DNA of 64,000 nucleotides from Larus michahellis (taxonomy: Eukaryota; Chordata; Aves; Charadriiformes; Laridae), in assembly GCF_964199755.1 (NCBI RefSeq), contig NC_133906.1, positions 744,001-808,000 of the forward strand, read 5' to 3'. Shown one piece after another: positions 40,301 to 49,420 of the stretch; position 1 is the stretch's first letter, and each line of letters opens with the position of its first letter. Position numbers and translations under genes: made by a program. The notes below the pieces were generated by a model, which saw nothing but the letters and a program-made list of their open reading frames with translations, made no database searches and was not told the origin of the DNA.

Positions 40301-41647
40301 AATAAACAAAACAGGCAAAAGTGGGAGGGGGAAACATAATCCCGAGTCTGCAGACAGCCCCCAGCGTTCATCCAGAGGAGCTGAGCAGCCCAGCGCACCT
40401 CAGCGACACAGGGATTTTGCGATGCGCAAAGCTGTTGCTTTCACGGAAACGCTTTCCTCGGCTTTTCACCGGGTGCGCGTGCCTCCCGCTTTCAAACTGG
40501 CCGGCATCGGCCCATGGCCATCGCCTTCACTTATCGCACCCCTTAGCTAGCACCCCAATGGCTGTGAAGCTCGGAGGTGTGCTGAAGGGAGGAGGAGAGG
40601 TGCTGAATATGGACATCTACAGCATGAATATGGACATCTACAGCATGAATATGGACATCTACCATGAAACCTCTGCACTAACTGGATAAACTGCCACCTT
40701 GAATTCATTAGAAGCCTCCCTCCAAGAGAGAGGGAGATGCAGTCGCCAGGAAGAATTTGGGGTGTCATTATGAACTTCAAGTGCGATATTAAAGGACGTT
40801 GCCGCCCTGGCTGCTCTCATGCCAGGATCCCAGGTGGCCCTTGGTGCACGTTGCCGTGTCTTGGTGTGAAAGGTTTTTCACCAATGTTGGGATACGCTGC
40901 TTGTTGGTCAACAAATGGTGGGTTCAGGTTGAGCAAGACTCACGTGTGTTCCCCAATAACTGGTGGTGGTTTTTTTACGATGAAAAGTTGGGGGTGGGGT
41001 TAGTGGTGCTCCGAGCAGAAGCAGTGGGGCTGTACACGGAGAGTTTCTCTTGTCAAGACATGGTGCTGCTCCAGAGAGAGGGTTCCCTGCAGCCACACAG
41101 CCCTCCAGGCCGCTTCCTCTGCCTTCGCAGCAAAAATTTAAACAAGCATTGTTTGAAATGCCACCTCCAAAAGCAGGGACTGACCTGATTTTGAATCCAC
41201 GAGAAACAATCTTGCAGCAGATGACCTGGAGCCCCCTCACCACCAAAAATGCTAAAGCTTAGGACAGACTTTCTCACTGTGACGGCGCCCATTTCTCAGT
41301 TTTGCATCCGCGTCCCCTAGAGATGCATCGCTCACTCTCTAGACGAGCAGCATCGTTAGAGAAGGCAGAACTATATCGATGTTTTTATGACCAGCGCTGG
41401 TTTTTACCTTTGCAATAGCGTGTCATGTCGCGGGTTTGTCTCCCAATAGCTGTCTGCTTCAACTAGTGCATTTTTCGTGGCAATTTGGAGATGTTGCTGT
41501 TCATTTTTCTTCTTCAGAATAGTTCTTTATAGTTCTTTCAAACAGAGGCTCTCCTGGCTCAGGATCTGTACGTAGCGACACATAATTGGTACGGACTTTA
41601 GCTAAGAAGGGAACTCGAAGGTGCTCAGACATACACAGAATCACACA
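37341..41647. other. Spacer, no gene recognised
   Basis: There is no recognisable protein or RNA gene. It contains a poly-C run near 39087-39100 and a three-copy 21-bp minisatellite at 40605-40665. Open frames up to 188 codons (39166-39732, minus) look non-coding. Confidence 0.4.
40605..40665 (+). repeat. 21-bp minisatellite, about three copies
   Basis: The unit GAATATGGACATCTACAGCAT is repeated nearly perfectly. The third copy is shortened at its end. The unit length is a multiple of three, so one frame stays open across it, but no gene context is visible. Confidence 0.92.
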
Positions 41648-41964
41648 TAGAATCACAGAATGGTTCGGGTTGGAAGGGACCTTAAAGATCATCTAGTCCA
41701 ACCCCCCTGCCCTGTGCAGGGACACCTCCCACCAGCCCAGGTTGCTCCAAGCCCCGTCCAACCTGGCCTTGAACCCCTCCAGGGATGGGGCAGCCACAGC
41801 TTCTCTGGGCAACCTGTTCCAGTGCCTCACCACCCTCACAGCAAAGAATTTCTTCCTGATATCCAATCTAAATCTCCCCTCTTTCAGTTTGAAGCCATTA
41901 CCCTGTGTCCTGTCATTACACTCCGTGATCCAGAGTCCCTCCCCATCCTTCCTGTAGGCTACCT
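41648..41964 (-). mobile_element. CR1 LINE, 3' part, reversed
   Basis: The plus strand reads TAGAATCACAGAATGG, GGTTGGAAGGGACCTTAAAG and AACCTGTTCCAGTGCCTCAC, then the CAGCAAAGAATTTCTTCCTG block and the ACTCCGTGATCCAGAG end. This is the reverse complement of the subfamily at 34348-34820. Confidence 0.95.
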
Positions 41965-43984
41965 GATGCACTGGCATCATCATAAATAACTGTAGTTACT
42001 GAACACACGGGGGGGTGTAAGGAGGTTGTGCAGAGAGAAGGGAAGAGAGAGAAAAATCAGAGTGTCTGGCAGAGAAATCCAGTCCTGGGGGAGAGTTTCT
42101 GGGCTGGAGGGGTCTCTCGCTGGTGGCCTGGGGACAGTGGGCTGCAGTGCCCAGGCGTTGAAGATACACCCCGGTGCAGGGAGCACGTGTGCTGCACCCA
42201 TGTGTCATCTTTCTGGTGACACATTGCAGTGCCTGGCCAGCACCGTCCTTCTTGGGGGCGCAAGAAGTGTTGCCTCGCTGATCACCAGCTTTCTGCTGGT
42301 GTCCGTGTCTGCAGGTCTCACGAGAGGAGCCCTCTGGTCCGGGCAGGTGGGCAGTGATGACAGAGCAATTGCTCTTCAGTGGCAGGTTCCCCTCTGACTC
42401 CACCACCCTGCGTGGTGTGAAGCCCTCCCAAAGCTGGAGTTGCTGATAAATGCATCGGATGCAGATATATGTATCTAAGAAACAGAGAGTGGGAGAGGCG
42501 CAGTGAGCCAAGGCACGCCATCAGAATGATCAACATGCAAAATTTGGGTACTAAGGCATGGACTGAAACGTCTGATTGGAAGGCTGGGAGGAGAAAGGGA
42601 AGGCCGAATTGTTTATATTTTGTTTTCATTCATCATCCCTGCTCGTGTGGGTGGACAAGGAGTGAATGAGTTTCTTGGGGAGGGCAGCAAATAAAAGAGG
42701 CACAAATTTCCTCGAAAGATGAGTGGCTTTTTTTCTTCCTTGTGCCTGGGCTAAAATGCCACAGAGGGGCTGGAGGGAACCCTATCAGCTTTTCTGCCGC
42801 GTGAAGGAAACCACTTAGCTCTTGATTTTTCTTCCCTTCGATTGCCATAGGCCAAGAGAGACAAGGTTTTTCAGGATGGATTTCACCCCTCTCGTAAGGT
42901 ACTGGTGTGTCTCCCAACACCGAACGTGCCCAACTTCTTTCCTTTGTGCTGTTGAGCATCTCACAGAAAGACAGTAGGACAATGTTCTCTCCGCTCAGGG
43001 AAGGAGAGGAGCTGGATCAGGCCTCCGCGCCGTGATGGTCTCTTTCTGGGAGAGGCATCACTGGTGCCTACGGATACATCCTTCAGTTCTGCCTTCGCCT
43101 GCTGGCGCTGGTGTGGAAGGTGACATTAACAGGCAGGAGATACGGGAACACAGCGGGGCAGGGGTAAGCCGAGAAAATTGCTGAGACCATGACAGCGTTG
43201 CTGGTGGAAAATTCCTGAGGTGGGTCTTGGTTTCCTTCACTGCAGCCACGCTGCTTGCTGGTGCCTTTGAGAGGCGGGTGGAACTGCAGACTTTGGAGGT
43301 CTCCCAGTCCTTACCTACCTGGAAGGACTGACAGGTATGGGGTATTTTGACCGTGGTCTTGCTTAGGCAATCTCCAGATTGGAGTCTCAAATTGGGTTCT
43401 GAGCTTTGCTTTTTCTATATAATTTCTCAGTTCATCGTTTACCATCTGCCTTTCTCATTTCACCCGAGATCATGGCAGTGTCTCCCTGGTGCCAGGAGTC
43501 TCGTGTGTCCTGGCGAAGGGCTGGCTCCTGCCCTGCCTGGCAGGTACTGATGCTCTCCATGGGCTACGTACCCCCTGTTGCTGGACAGCCCCAAGCTGAA
43601 CAAGCCAAATCCTTGCAGAGAAGACATTGAAGTGGGAAAAAAAAATGCCTGCACTGGACTTGTTGGTGTTGGGGCATGTTTCTAAGCCTTTGTAAAGCAC
43701 CTGACTGTTACAGGCAAGAAATGTCCCACAGGGAAGAAAAACTATGTTCCCTTGGCTGGGGTATGGGTGGGTGTCTCCAAGCCTGCCTTCTTCACACCAG
43801 CAGGGCTCCAGGGCCACTGCAGGGGACCAGGATAGACCTGGTGGTGGGGAGGGCTGGGGGAGATGGAGGGACATGCTTGAGATGCACTCATGCTTCTGAG
43901 GCTTGCCCAAAGTTCTTTAGAACAGCCCCACGCTGGATAACACATCTCATCCAGAATACCCTGGGGTGGAAAGGCAGAGCTATG
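41965..43984. other. Spacer, no gene recognised
   Basis: Only short overlapping frames are present with no recognisable product. Neither simple repeats of note nor RNA genes are seen. Confidence 0.4.
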
Positions 43985-44485
43985 TCCAGCTCTGGAGCCT
44001 TCAGCACAAGAAGGACATGAAGCTGTTGGAGCAGGGCCAGAGGAGGCCACGAGGATGATCAAAGGGCTGGATCCCCTCTGCTGCGAGGACAGGCTGAGAG
44101 AGCTGGGGGGGTTCAGCCTGGAGAAGAGAAGGCTCCGGGGAGACCTCAGAGCCCCTTCCAGTCCCTAAAGGGGCTCCAGGAAAGCTGGGGAGGGGCTGTT
44201 GGCAAGGGCATGTAGCAACAGGACGAGGGGCAACGGTTTAAACTAGAGCAGGGCAGGGTTAGATCAGCCATTAGGAAGAAGTTCTTTCCACTGAGGGTGG
44301 TGAGACACTGGCCCAGGTTGCCCAGAGAGGTGGTGGAGGTCCCATCCCTGGAGACATTCAAGGCCAGGCTGGATGGGTCTCTGAGCGACCTGATCTAGTT
44401 GAAGATGTCCCTGCTGACTGCAGGGGGGTTGGACTAGATGGCCTTTAGAGGTCCCTTCCAACCCAACACTTTCTGTGATTCTGTG
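43985..44485 (+). mobile_element. CR1 LINE, 3' part of ORF2 and 3' UTR
   Basis: This is a sense copy from CCAGCTCTGGAGCCTTCAGC to CACTTTCTGTGATTCTGTG. It carries the GATCTAGTTGAAGATGTCCC variant of the 3' UTR, unlike the copies at 34.3, 37.2 and 41.6 kb, so a different CR1 subfamily. Confidence 0.95.
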
Positions 44486-46289
44486 TTCCATTCCTCATGA
44501 TACCAAAAGCCCTGATTCTTTGGCAGGACTTACCCACATCAGATCTGGAGGAACGTGTCTTCAACTAACATGGATGAGGCTGAGCATCTGCAACCTGTGG
44601 ATGGCGCTGAAGATGTACAACCCACCTGCCTGTGCTGTTGGGAGTCAACATCTCTCCTCGCAGAAGAGCTGTGGGGTTTCCTGAGGCAGGGAGGGACACT
44701 GGGACGCTGCCCTTCGTGGCATCTGTCACCAGGCAGGAGCTCCCTTGGCAGAAGAAAAGAGAGTCCATTGTTTTGCAGGGGAAATTGCAGGAGCAAAATG
44801 AAGAGGTGAATGAAAATCCAGCCCCCACAGCAGCTGTCTGAGGGGTGAAGGCCTCTGACGGTGCTGCTGAGCTCCTGGGCTGCTCCAGGCAGGGTGGAAT
44901 CTGGGCTGAGCTCAGATGCTCCATCCCCCTTTCGGGGTGGCAAATATGATGGGTTTTCACAGCAGGGAGGCAGGGGAGAGATGGGCTTTGGAGAGACTGA
45001 AGCAGCCAGGGGATGAAGCAGTTGTTTTCTGAAACAGCGGCTCTTCATGACGGATCCCGGCTTGTGCCTGAGTGCAGAATGGCTTTGCTGGTTGACAAAG
45101 GCAAAATGAAGAAATAAAGTCCCAGAAGGAAAGAGGTATGGATGGGTCAGAGAAACAAACATCCAAGAGCAGTTGCACTGAGATGGGTTGGTGCAGAAAG
45201 GTTGATGACAAACACAAAGCCTCTTTACTGAAAGGCGCAGTGGATTTTGCAGAAAGGAGAAGAAGGTGGGAAGTATTTAAATTTGCCACAGTTTTGACCG
45301 TTCTTAAACAGGGTGAAAATTTGGAAATACGTATCAGCCTGGAGACTAAACGAGGATGATGGCAGCTAACAACCATGGCAATGAAGCTGAAGAAAACCCT
45401 TTCTGAGCCCAAATGAGTAGCAGAAGAGGCCCCAAACATGCGATACCTGGTGATGCAGACACAGGGAAATGGGGACGGAGTTCCCCACACTGAGGAACAG
45501 ATGTGGAAGCTGCAGAAAATGCATTTAGAAGCCAAGGGCGAGATTCAAACAGTACTATTTGGCAAACTAGCTTTGGAGACCAAAGGTTTTTGTCCATTTC
45601 CCCATGCAGATAAAACCCAGTGCAAGGCCCTGACTTACAACAAGGCACAACCCTTGAGCCCCCGCGCACTTGCGCTTCTGATCTCTTTCTAGAAAGCTTT
45701 GGAAAGAGCGTTGTGGCCAGGAGGCCACATGGTGATGCATGGTACAGCCCAGAAGCAAACACCCTGCACAGATGACTGCCTGAGCCACCTGGCAATGCAG
45801 AGCCTGGGGGGAGATGTGGGAAAAGGAGGCAACTGGATCACAGTCCATGGGCAGGCGAGAAGAAAGCCATCACTCTAACCGTGCTCCTTCCTATCAGCAA
45901 ACCCACACCACCTCCTGCCTGGCTTTGCTGCCCTCAGTGGACAATGGTCAGCCTGGTCCCTGCACACTTCGGGCCGTCTCCCTGCGCATCCCCAACATCC
46001 CCCCGGGAGAAAGGCCCCCCAGCCCTGGGGGACGAATTAGGACCTTCCTCCAGCTGTCCCTTTGGGACCTGTAGTGAACCCAAGCGTGACTTGCAGGTGA
46101 GGATCAGCCATCTGATACCAGGACATCGAACAGTCTTTTGGCTCCTCGCTGGTCTTCACCCTAATAAACAACACCTCTCATAGGGACCACCGAACCCGCT
46201 GCGTGGCCAAGGTGCAGCGCGCAGGGTGAGGGAAGGGATCCCTCCCCTCGATGTGGCATTTGGAAATCCCAGCTGGAGGTTGGGCGGAG
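44486..46289. other. Spacer, no gene recognised
   Basis: Long overlapping open frames on the minus strand (up to 207 codons at 44539-45162) have no domain I recognise. They lie between CR1 copies and are probably non-coding. Confidence 0.4.
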
Positions 46290-46684
46290 ATTGGGACTTT
46301 CCAGCACTAGAAAGACATTGGCAGCCTGGAAGGAGAGCAGCAGAAGTCGGGGGCAGGAGGTACGAGAAGAGTCTCAGGGAGAGTCCAGCCTGGAGAAGAG
46401 CAGATCTTGGTGCTGCCATCAGCCAGGGAGTGGTGGTAGAGGGACAGAGCCCCTCGGATGGAGTGGGGATGAGAGACAACAGGCACAAGCTGGAATGCAG
46501 GGAATTTCCATTAGAGATAAGGAAAAGCTTTTTTTTCACCATGAAGGTAGTCCAAACTGGAACAGGTTCACCGGGGAGGTTCAAGCCTGAGCTAGGCATG
46601 ACCCGGAGCGACCTGCCCCAGCTGGCCCTGCTGTGACACCTCCTGAGGTCCCGACCAACCTCAGTTATCCCGTTATTCTGTGGA
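46290..46684 (+). mobile_element. Old, degenerate CR1 copy
   Basis: Only parts of the CR1 3' sequence remain: AGTCCAGCCTGGAGAAGAGC, AGATAAGGAAAAGCTTTTTT, CTGGAACAGGTTCACCGGGG, and an end resembling GGTCCCGACCAACCTCAGTT with ATTCTGTGG. High divergence indicates an older insertion. Confidence 0.75.
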
Positions 46685-48819
46685 TGAGGGTCAAGTCTTT
46701 GCGAGGCAACTGAAGAGAGATATTTTTAACAGTATGTTATTGAGGCTCCATTTTCTCAAAACCAGTGTTCAGACTGGGCTGGTGACTGCACCCAGGGCCT
46801 CGCCTTATTCATTTCATACGTCAAAATGCCCAAGGCCCTACAGAAAAGAATGATTTTCTATTCATATGGGAGAATCAGCAGGGAAGGAGGTGAAGCGATT
46901 TGGTCCTAAACTATTTCCCAAATGATAGCAGAAATGCAAGCGTCTCTGGTGATGACTAGTTGTCTCCACAACAGCTAGGCTGAACAGCCGGAAAAACATT
47001 ACTGAAAGGAGACGTGGACAGTGCTCTTTTATGAGACCAAGTGTCCTGGACTCCAAAATGCCCTTTTGGCCTCACAGGTGCTGAATCTCCTGCTGAATTT
47101 TTGCCAGTGGTTGAACCACTGTGGTCCCACCGGGATTTCAACCCGCAAACAGGGAGAAGACAAGGATTAGCAACTCAAATGGCTGGGCATTAAACCGCCT
47201 TTTCTGGCGAGAGGCAGGGTGGAGAGGGAGAGCTCCAGATCGAGTTATGCTATCGGATATCTCCTTCCTTCTCAGGCAGAATCTGCGTTGCTGTCTGAGC
47301 AAAATATTAGGGAAAGGGGAATTTCCACAGAGATTTGTGTCAAAAGCAGAGAGAAGTCAGGTGGTTTCCCGACTCCTCCAAGCAGCTTCCTGAATACAAA
47401 ATGCTGTCCTTCCCTCTGCCGTGGGAAACGCTTCTGGTCCCTTCTGCCTCTGCCTGTGTTCCTCTGCAGTTTTGCACGGTCACCAAATGGGGGAAAAGAG
47501 AAAGCTTTCAGAAACATCTGAAAACAGAAAGCCACAGAGAATCACAGTTAGCAAGAGAAAATGCAGGCGAGAAGCGCTCCCCAAGCCCGGCTGTTAACAC
47601 ACTGCGCTGCTTCCGAGGCATCAAGGTCCTGCAATGGCAGAGCTATGCGGGGAGCTGTTAGCCTCCCCGGAGAGGGGGAAAAGCAGCCGTCCTGGCTGGC
47701 AGCACTGAGCCGCGGCTGCTCCAAGGGTGCGGAGCTCGGGCTGGATGTGTTGGGGCTGTGCCATCGTGTGCCAGCGGTGGCACAGGGCCGGTTCCCGCCC
47801 CGGGGCAGCAGAGCCAGGGCAACGGGAGCAGAGGCAGCGCTCGGTGCCTGCGCTGGGCACAAAGGCTCCTTTTTCTTGATCAATCTGGCCGCAACACGTT
47901 AAAAGGAGAGCAAACCTCAATCCTGCCACCGGTGCTCCTTTGCTCAAAGGCTCAACTCTTGTCATCGTTGGGGTGTGCTAAGGGATTCCCTTGAGGTTGC
48001 AAAGCCGCTGGGAGGGGGCCGTGTCTCCATTGCAGCACGGGCAGGGCTGTGCGTCTCTGCTACGGGGTGTACCCCCACCTGCCACCTCAGGCAAGGCTGA
48101 GCCCGGCCTTCCTGCCTCCAGGTCACCTCCATCGCCATGGGACCGCGGCCGCTCCCCTTCAATGCAGAATCTAGTGCAACAGCAAACATGAAATCCTCTG
48201 CTGCTAATTTAGCATCTCGGAGCCCTTCCACGCTGTAGCATCCGGGCAGTGAGGCTTTGGGCGTACAGACGCTTCAGGATCAGCTTTGAAAATAAACCCG
48301 AATAAGCCACTTTTTGGAGATTAAACTGACTCCTCTGCAGGGGGAAGAGCGCTCGTTTATTAAAAAGAGGCAGCAGGGATCAGGGCATGAAAGGCGGCTT
48401 TGTCTCCTCGGCCGTTACCTTACTCCATTTGTCTCCACGTTAATGCCTTTTCTTCAGGTGCGCAGGGAACCTCAGGCCCGAACCTCCCCAAAAAAACACC
48501 GGGCAAAGCGCGCCAAAGCGGGCCCTGCGCATCACAGAAAGCCCCGCTGCCACCTGCAGCCGCATCTCTGGTGGCACCTTGGAGGGGGGGGAGGAATATA
48601 TGTGTGTGTGTGTGGGGTGTGTGTGGCTGCACGCTTTGAGGAGGGGGGGGGGGATGCTTGGCGAAGGGCTGAGATGGAGGCAAACACCATCTGGCTCCAT
48701 CCCCGGGGACCACCCCCCCCGCCCCAAAACGCTGCAGGAGCGGGAGGCAGGGATGCCGGGCATCCCCGCGGGGGGAGTCCCCGGGCTGGGGCGGGGGTCA
48801 GCATCCCACCTCCCTTTAA
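46685..48819. other. Spacer upstream of NRG2, promoter-proximal at its right end
   Basis: No gene is recognised. From about 48480 the sequence becomes G-rich, with a (TG)n tract at about 48599-48624 and a poly-G run near 48640-48652. This leads into the NRG2 CpG island and may include the NRG2 promoter or 5' UTR. Confidence 0.4.
48599..48624 (+). repeat. (TG)n microsatellite
   Basis: Alternating TG with one GGG interruption, some 360 bp upstream of the conserved NRG2 methionine. Confidence 0.85.
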
Positions 48820-48984
48820 CGGGAAGGAGGATCCCCTCCTGGCTCCGCGACGCGCCGCGCCGCGCCGCTCCGCGTCGCGCCGCGCCGCGCCGCGCCGCTC
48901 CGCCCCGCCGCGCCCGCCGCGCCGCAGCCCCGCAGCCCCGGCCGCCGCAGGGCCGGCGGGGAGCGAGCGGTGGTAGCCGGCGGC
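48820..48984 (+). other. In-frame open stretch matching extended NRG2 N-terminus, no AUG
   Basis: A TAA at 48817-48819 is followed by 55 sense codons in frame with the NRG2 methionine at 48985. The last 21 read PQPRSPGRRRAGGERAVVAGG. That resembles the residues preceding MRRDPAPG in the long human NRG2 isoform as I recall it. No ATG lies in this stretch; ACG (48850) and GTG (48970) are the only near-cognates I noted. It may be 5' UTR that was once coding, or use a non-AUG start. Confidence 0.5.
48847..48925 (+). repeat. GCCGC-type pentanucleotide repeat
   Basis: Repeats of CGCGC/CGCCG units with occasional T substitutions lie just before the conserved NRG2 methionine. In the NRG2 frame they encode Arg/Ala/Pro. 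The tract sits where human NRG2 carries its Ser-rich and Pro-rich N-terminal region. Confidence 0.8.
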
Positions 48985-49414
48985 ATGAGGCGCGACCCGG
49001 CGCCCGGCTTCTCCATGCTGCTCTTCGGCGTTTCCCTCGCCTGCTACTCGCCCAGCCTCAAGTCGGTGCAGGACCAGGCGTACACGGCGGCGGTGGTGCT
49101 GGAGGGCAAGGTGCAGTCCGTGGGGGCCCCCGCCGGCGGCGGCAATGACAGCCGAGGAGCCGCCGGTCCCGCCGGGGGGGTCTTGGTCAAGGTGCTCGAC
49201 CTGTGGCCCCTCAACAGCGGCGGGCTGCAGCGGGAGCAGCTCATCAGCGTGGGCTCCAAGGCGCCCTGCTTCAAAGTGAAGCGCAACCACCGCTACATCT
49301 TCTTCCTGGAGCCCACCGAGGAGCCGCTCGTCTTCCGCACCGCCTTCGCCCCGCTCGACACCAGCGGCAAGAACCTCAAGCGGGACGTGGCGCGGATCCT
49401 CTGCGCCGACTGCG
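48985..49414 (+). CDS. NRG2: Neuregulin 2, first coding exon (partial gene)
   Basis: NRG2 is an EGF-family growth-factor precursor whose shed ectodomain activates ErbB3 and ErbB4 receptors; it is made as a membrane protein. This exon supplies 143 codons plus one base. The first 33 residues, MRRDPAPGFS to QDQAY, match human NRG2 as I recall it, including the hydrophobic stretch SMLLFGVSLACYS that acts as an internal signal. An N-glycosylation sequon (NDS) lies at about residues 53-55. The conserved block YIFFLEPTEEPLVFRTAFAP is followed by ILCADC, then the splice donor in phase 1, agreeing with the human exon end. Between SVGS and RNHRYIFF it has eight residues (with a shifted Cys) where human has five. 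The Ig, EGF and transmembrane exons lie beyond the window. The gene is divergent from PURA. Confidence 0.95.
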
Positions 49415-49420
49415 GTACGG
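49415..49420 (+). other. NRG2 exon 1 splice donor
   Basis: GACTGCG is followed by GTACGG. The exon ends after the first base of a GCN (Ala) codon expected after ILCADC, which matches the phase of the human junction. After this point the frame is open only because of GC-rich composition, and the encoded Gly/Arg/Pro text is unlike NRG2. Confidence 0.88.

Noticed and set aside
44539-45162. 207-codon minus-strand frame between CR1 copies
   Set aside because: No recognisable domain and no supporting promoter or splice context; neighbouring frames are open as well.
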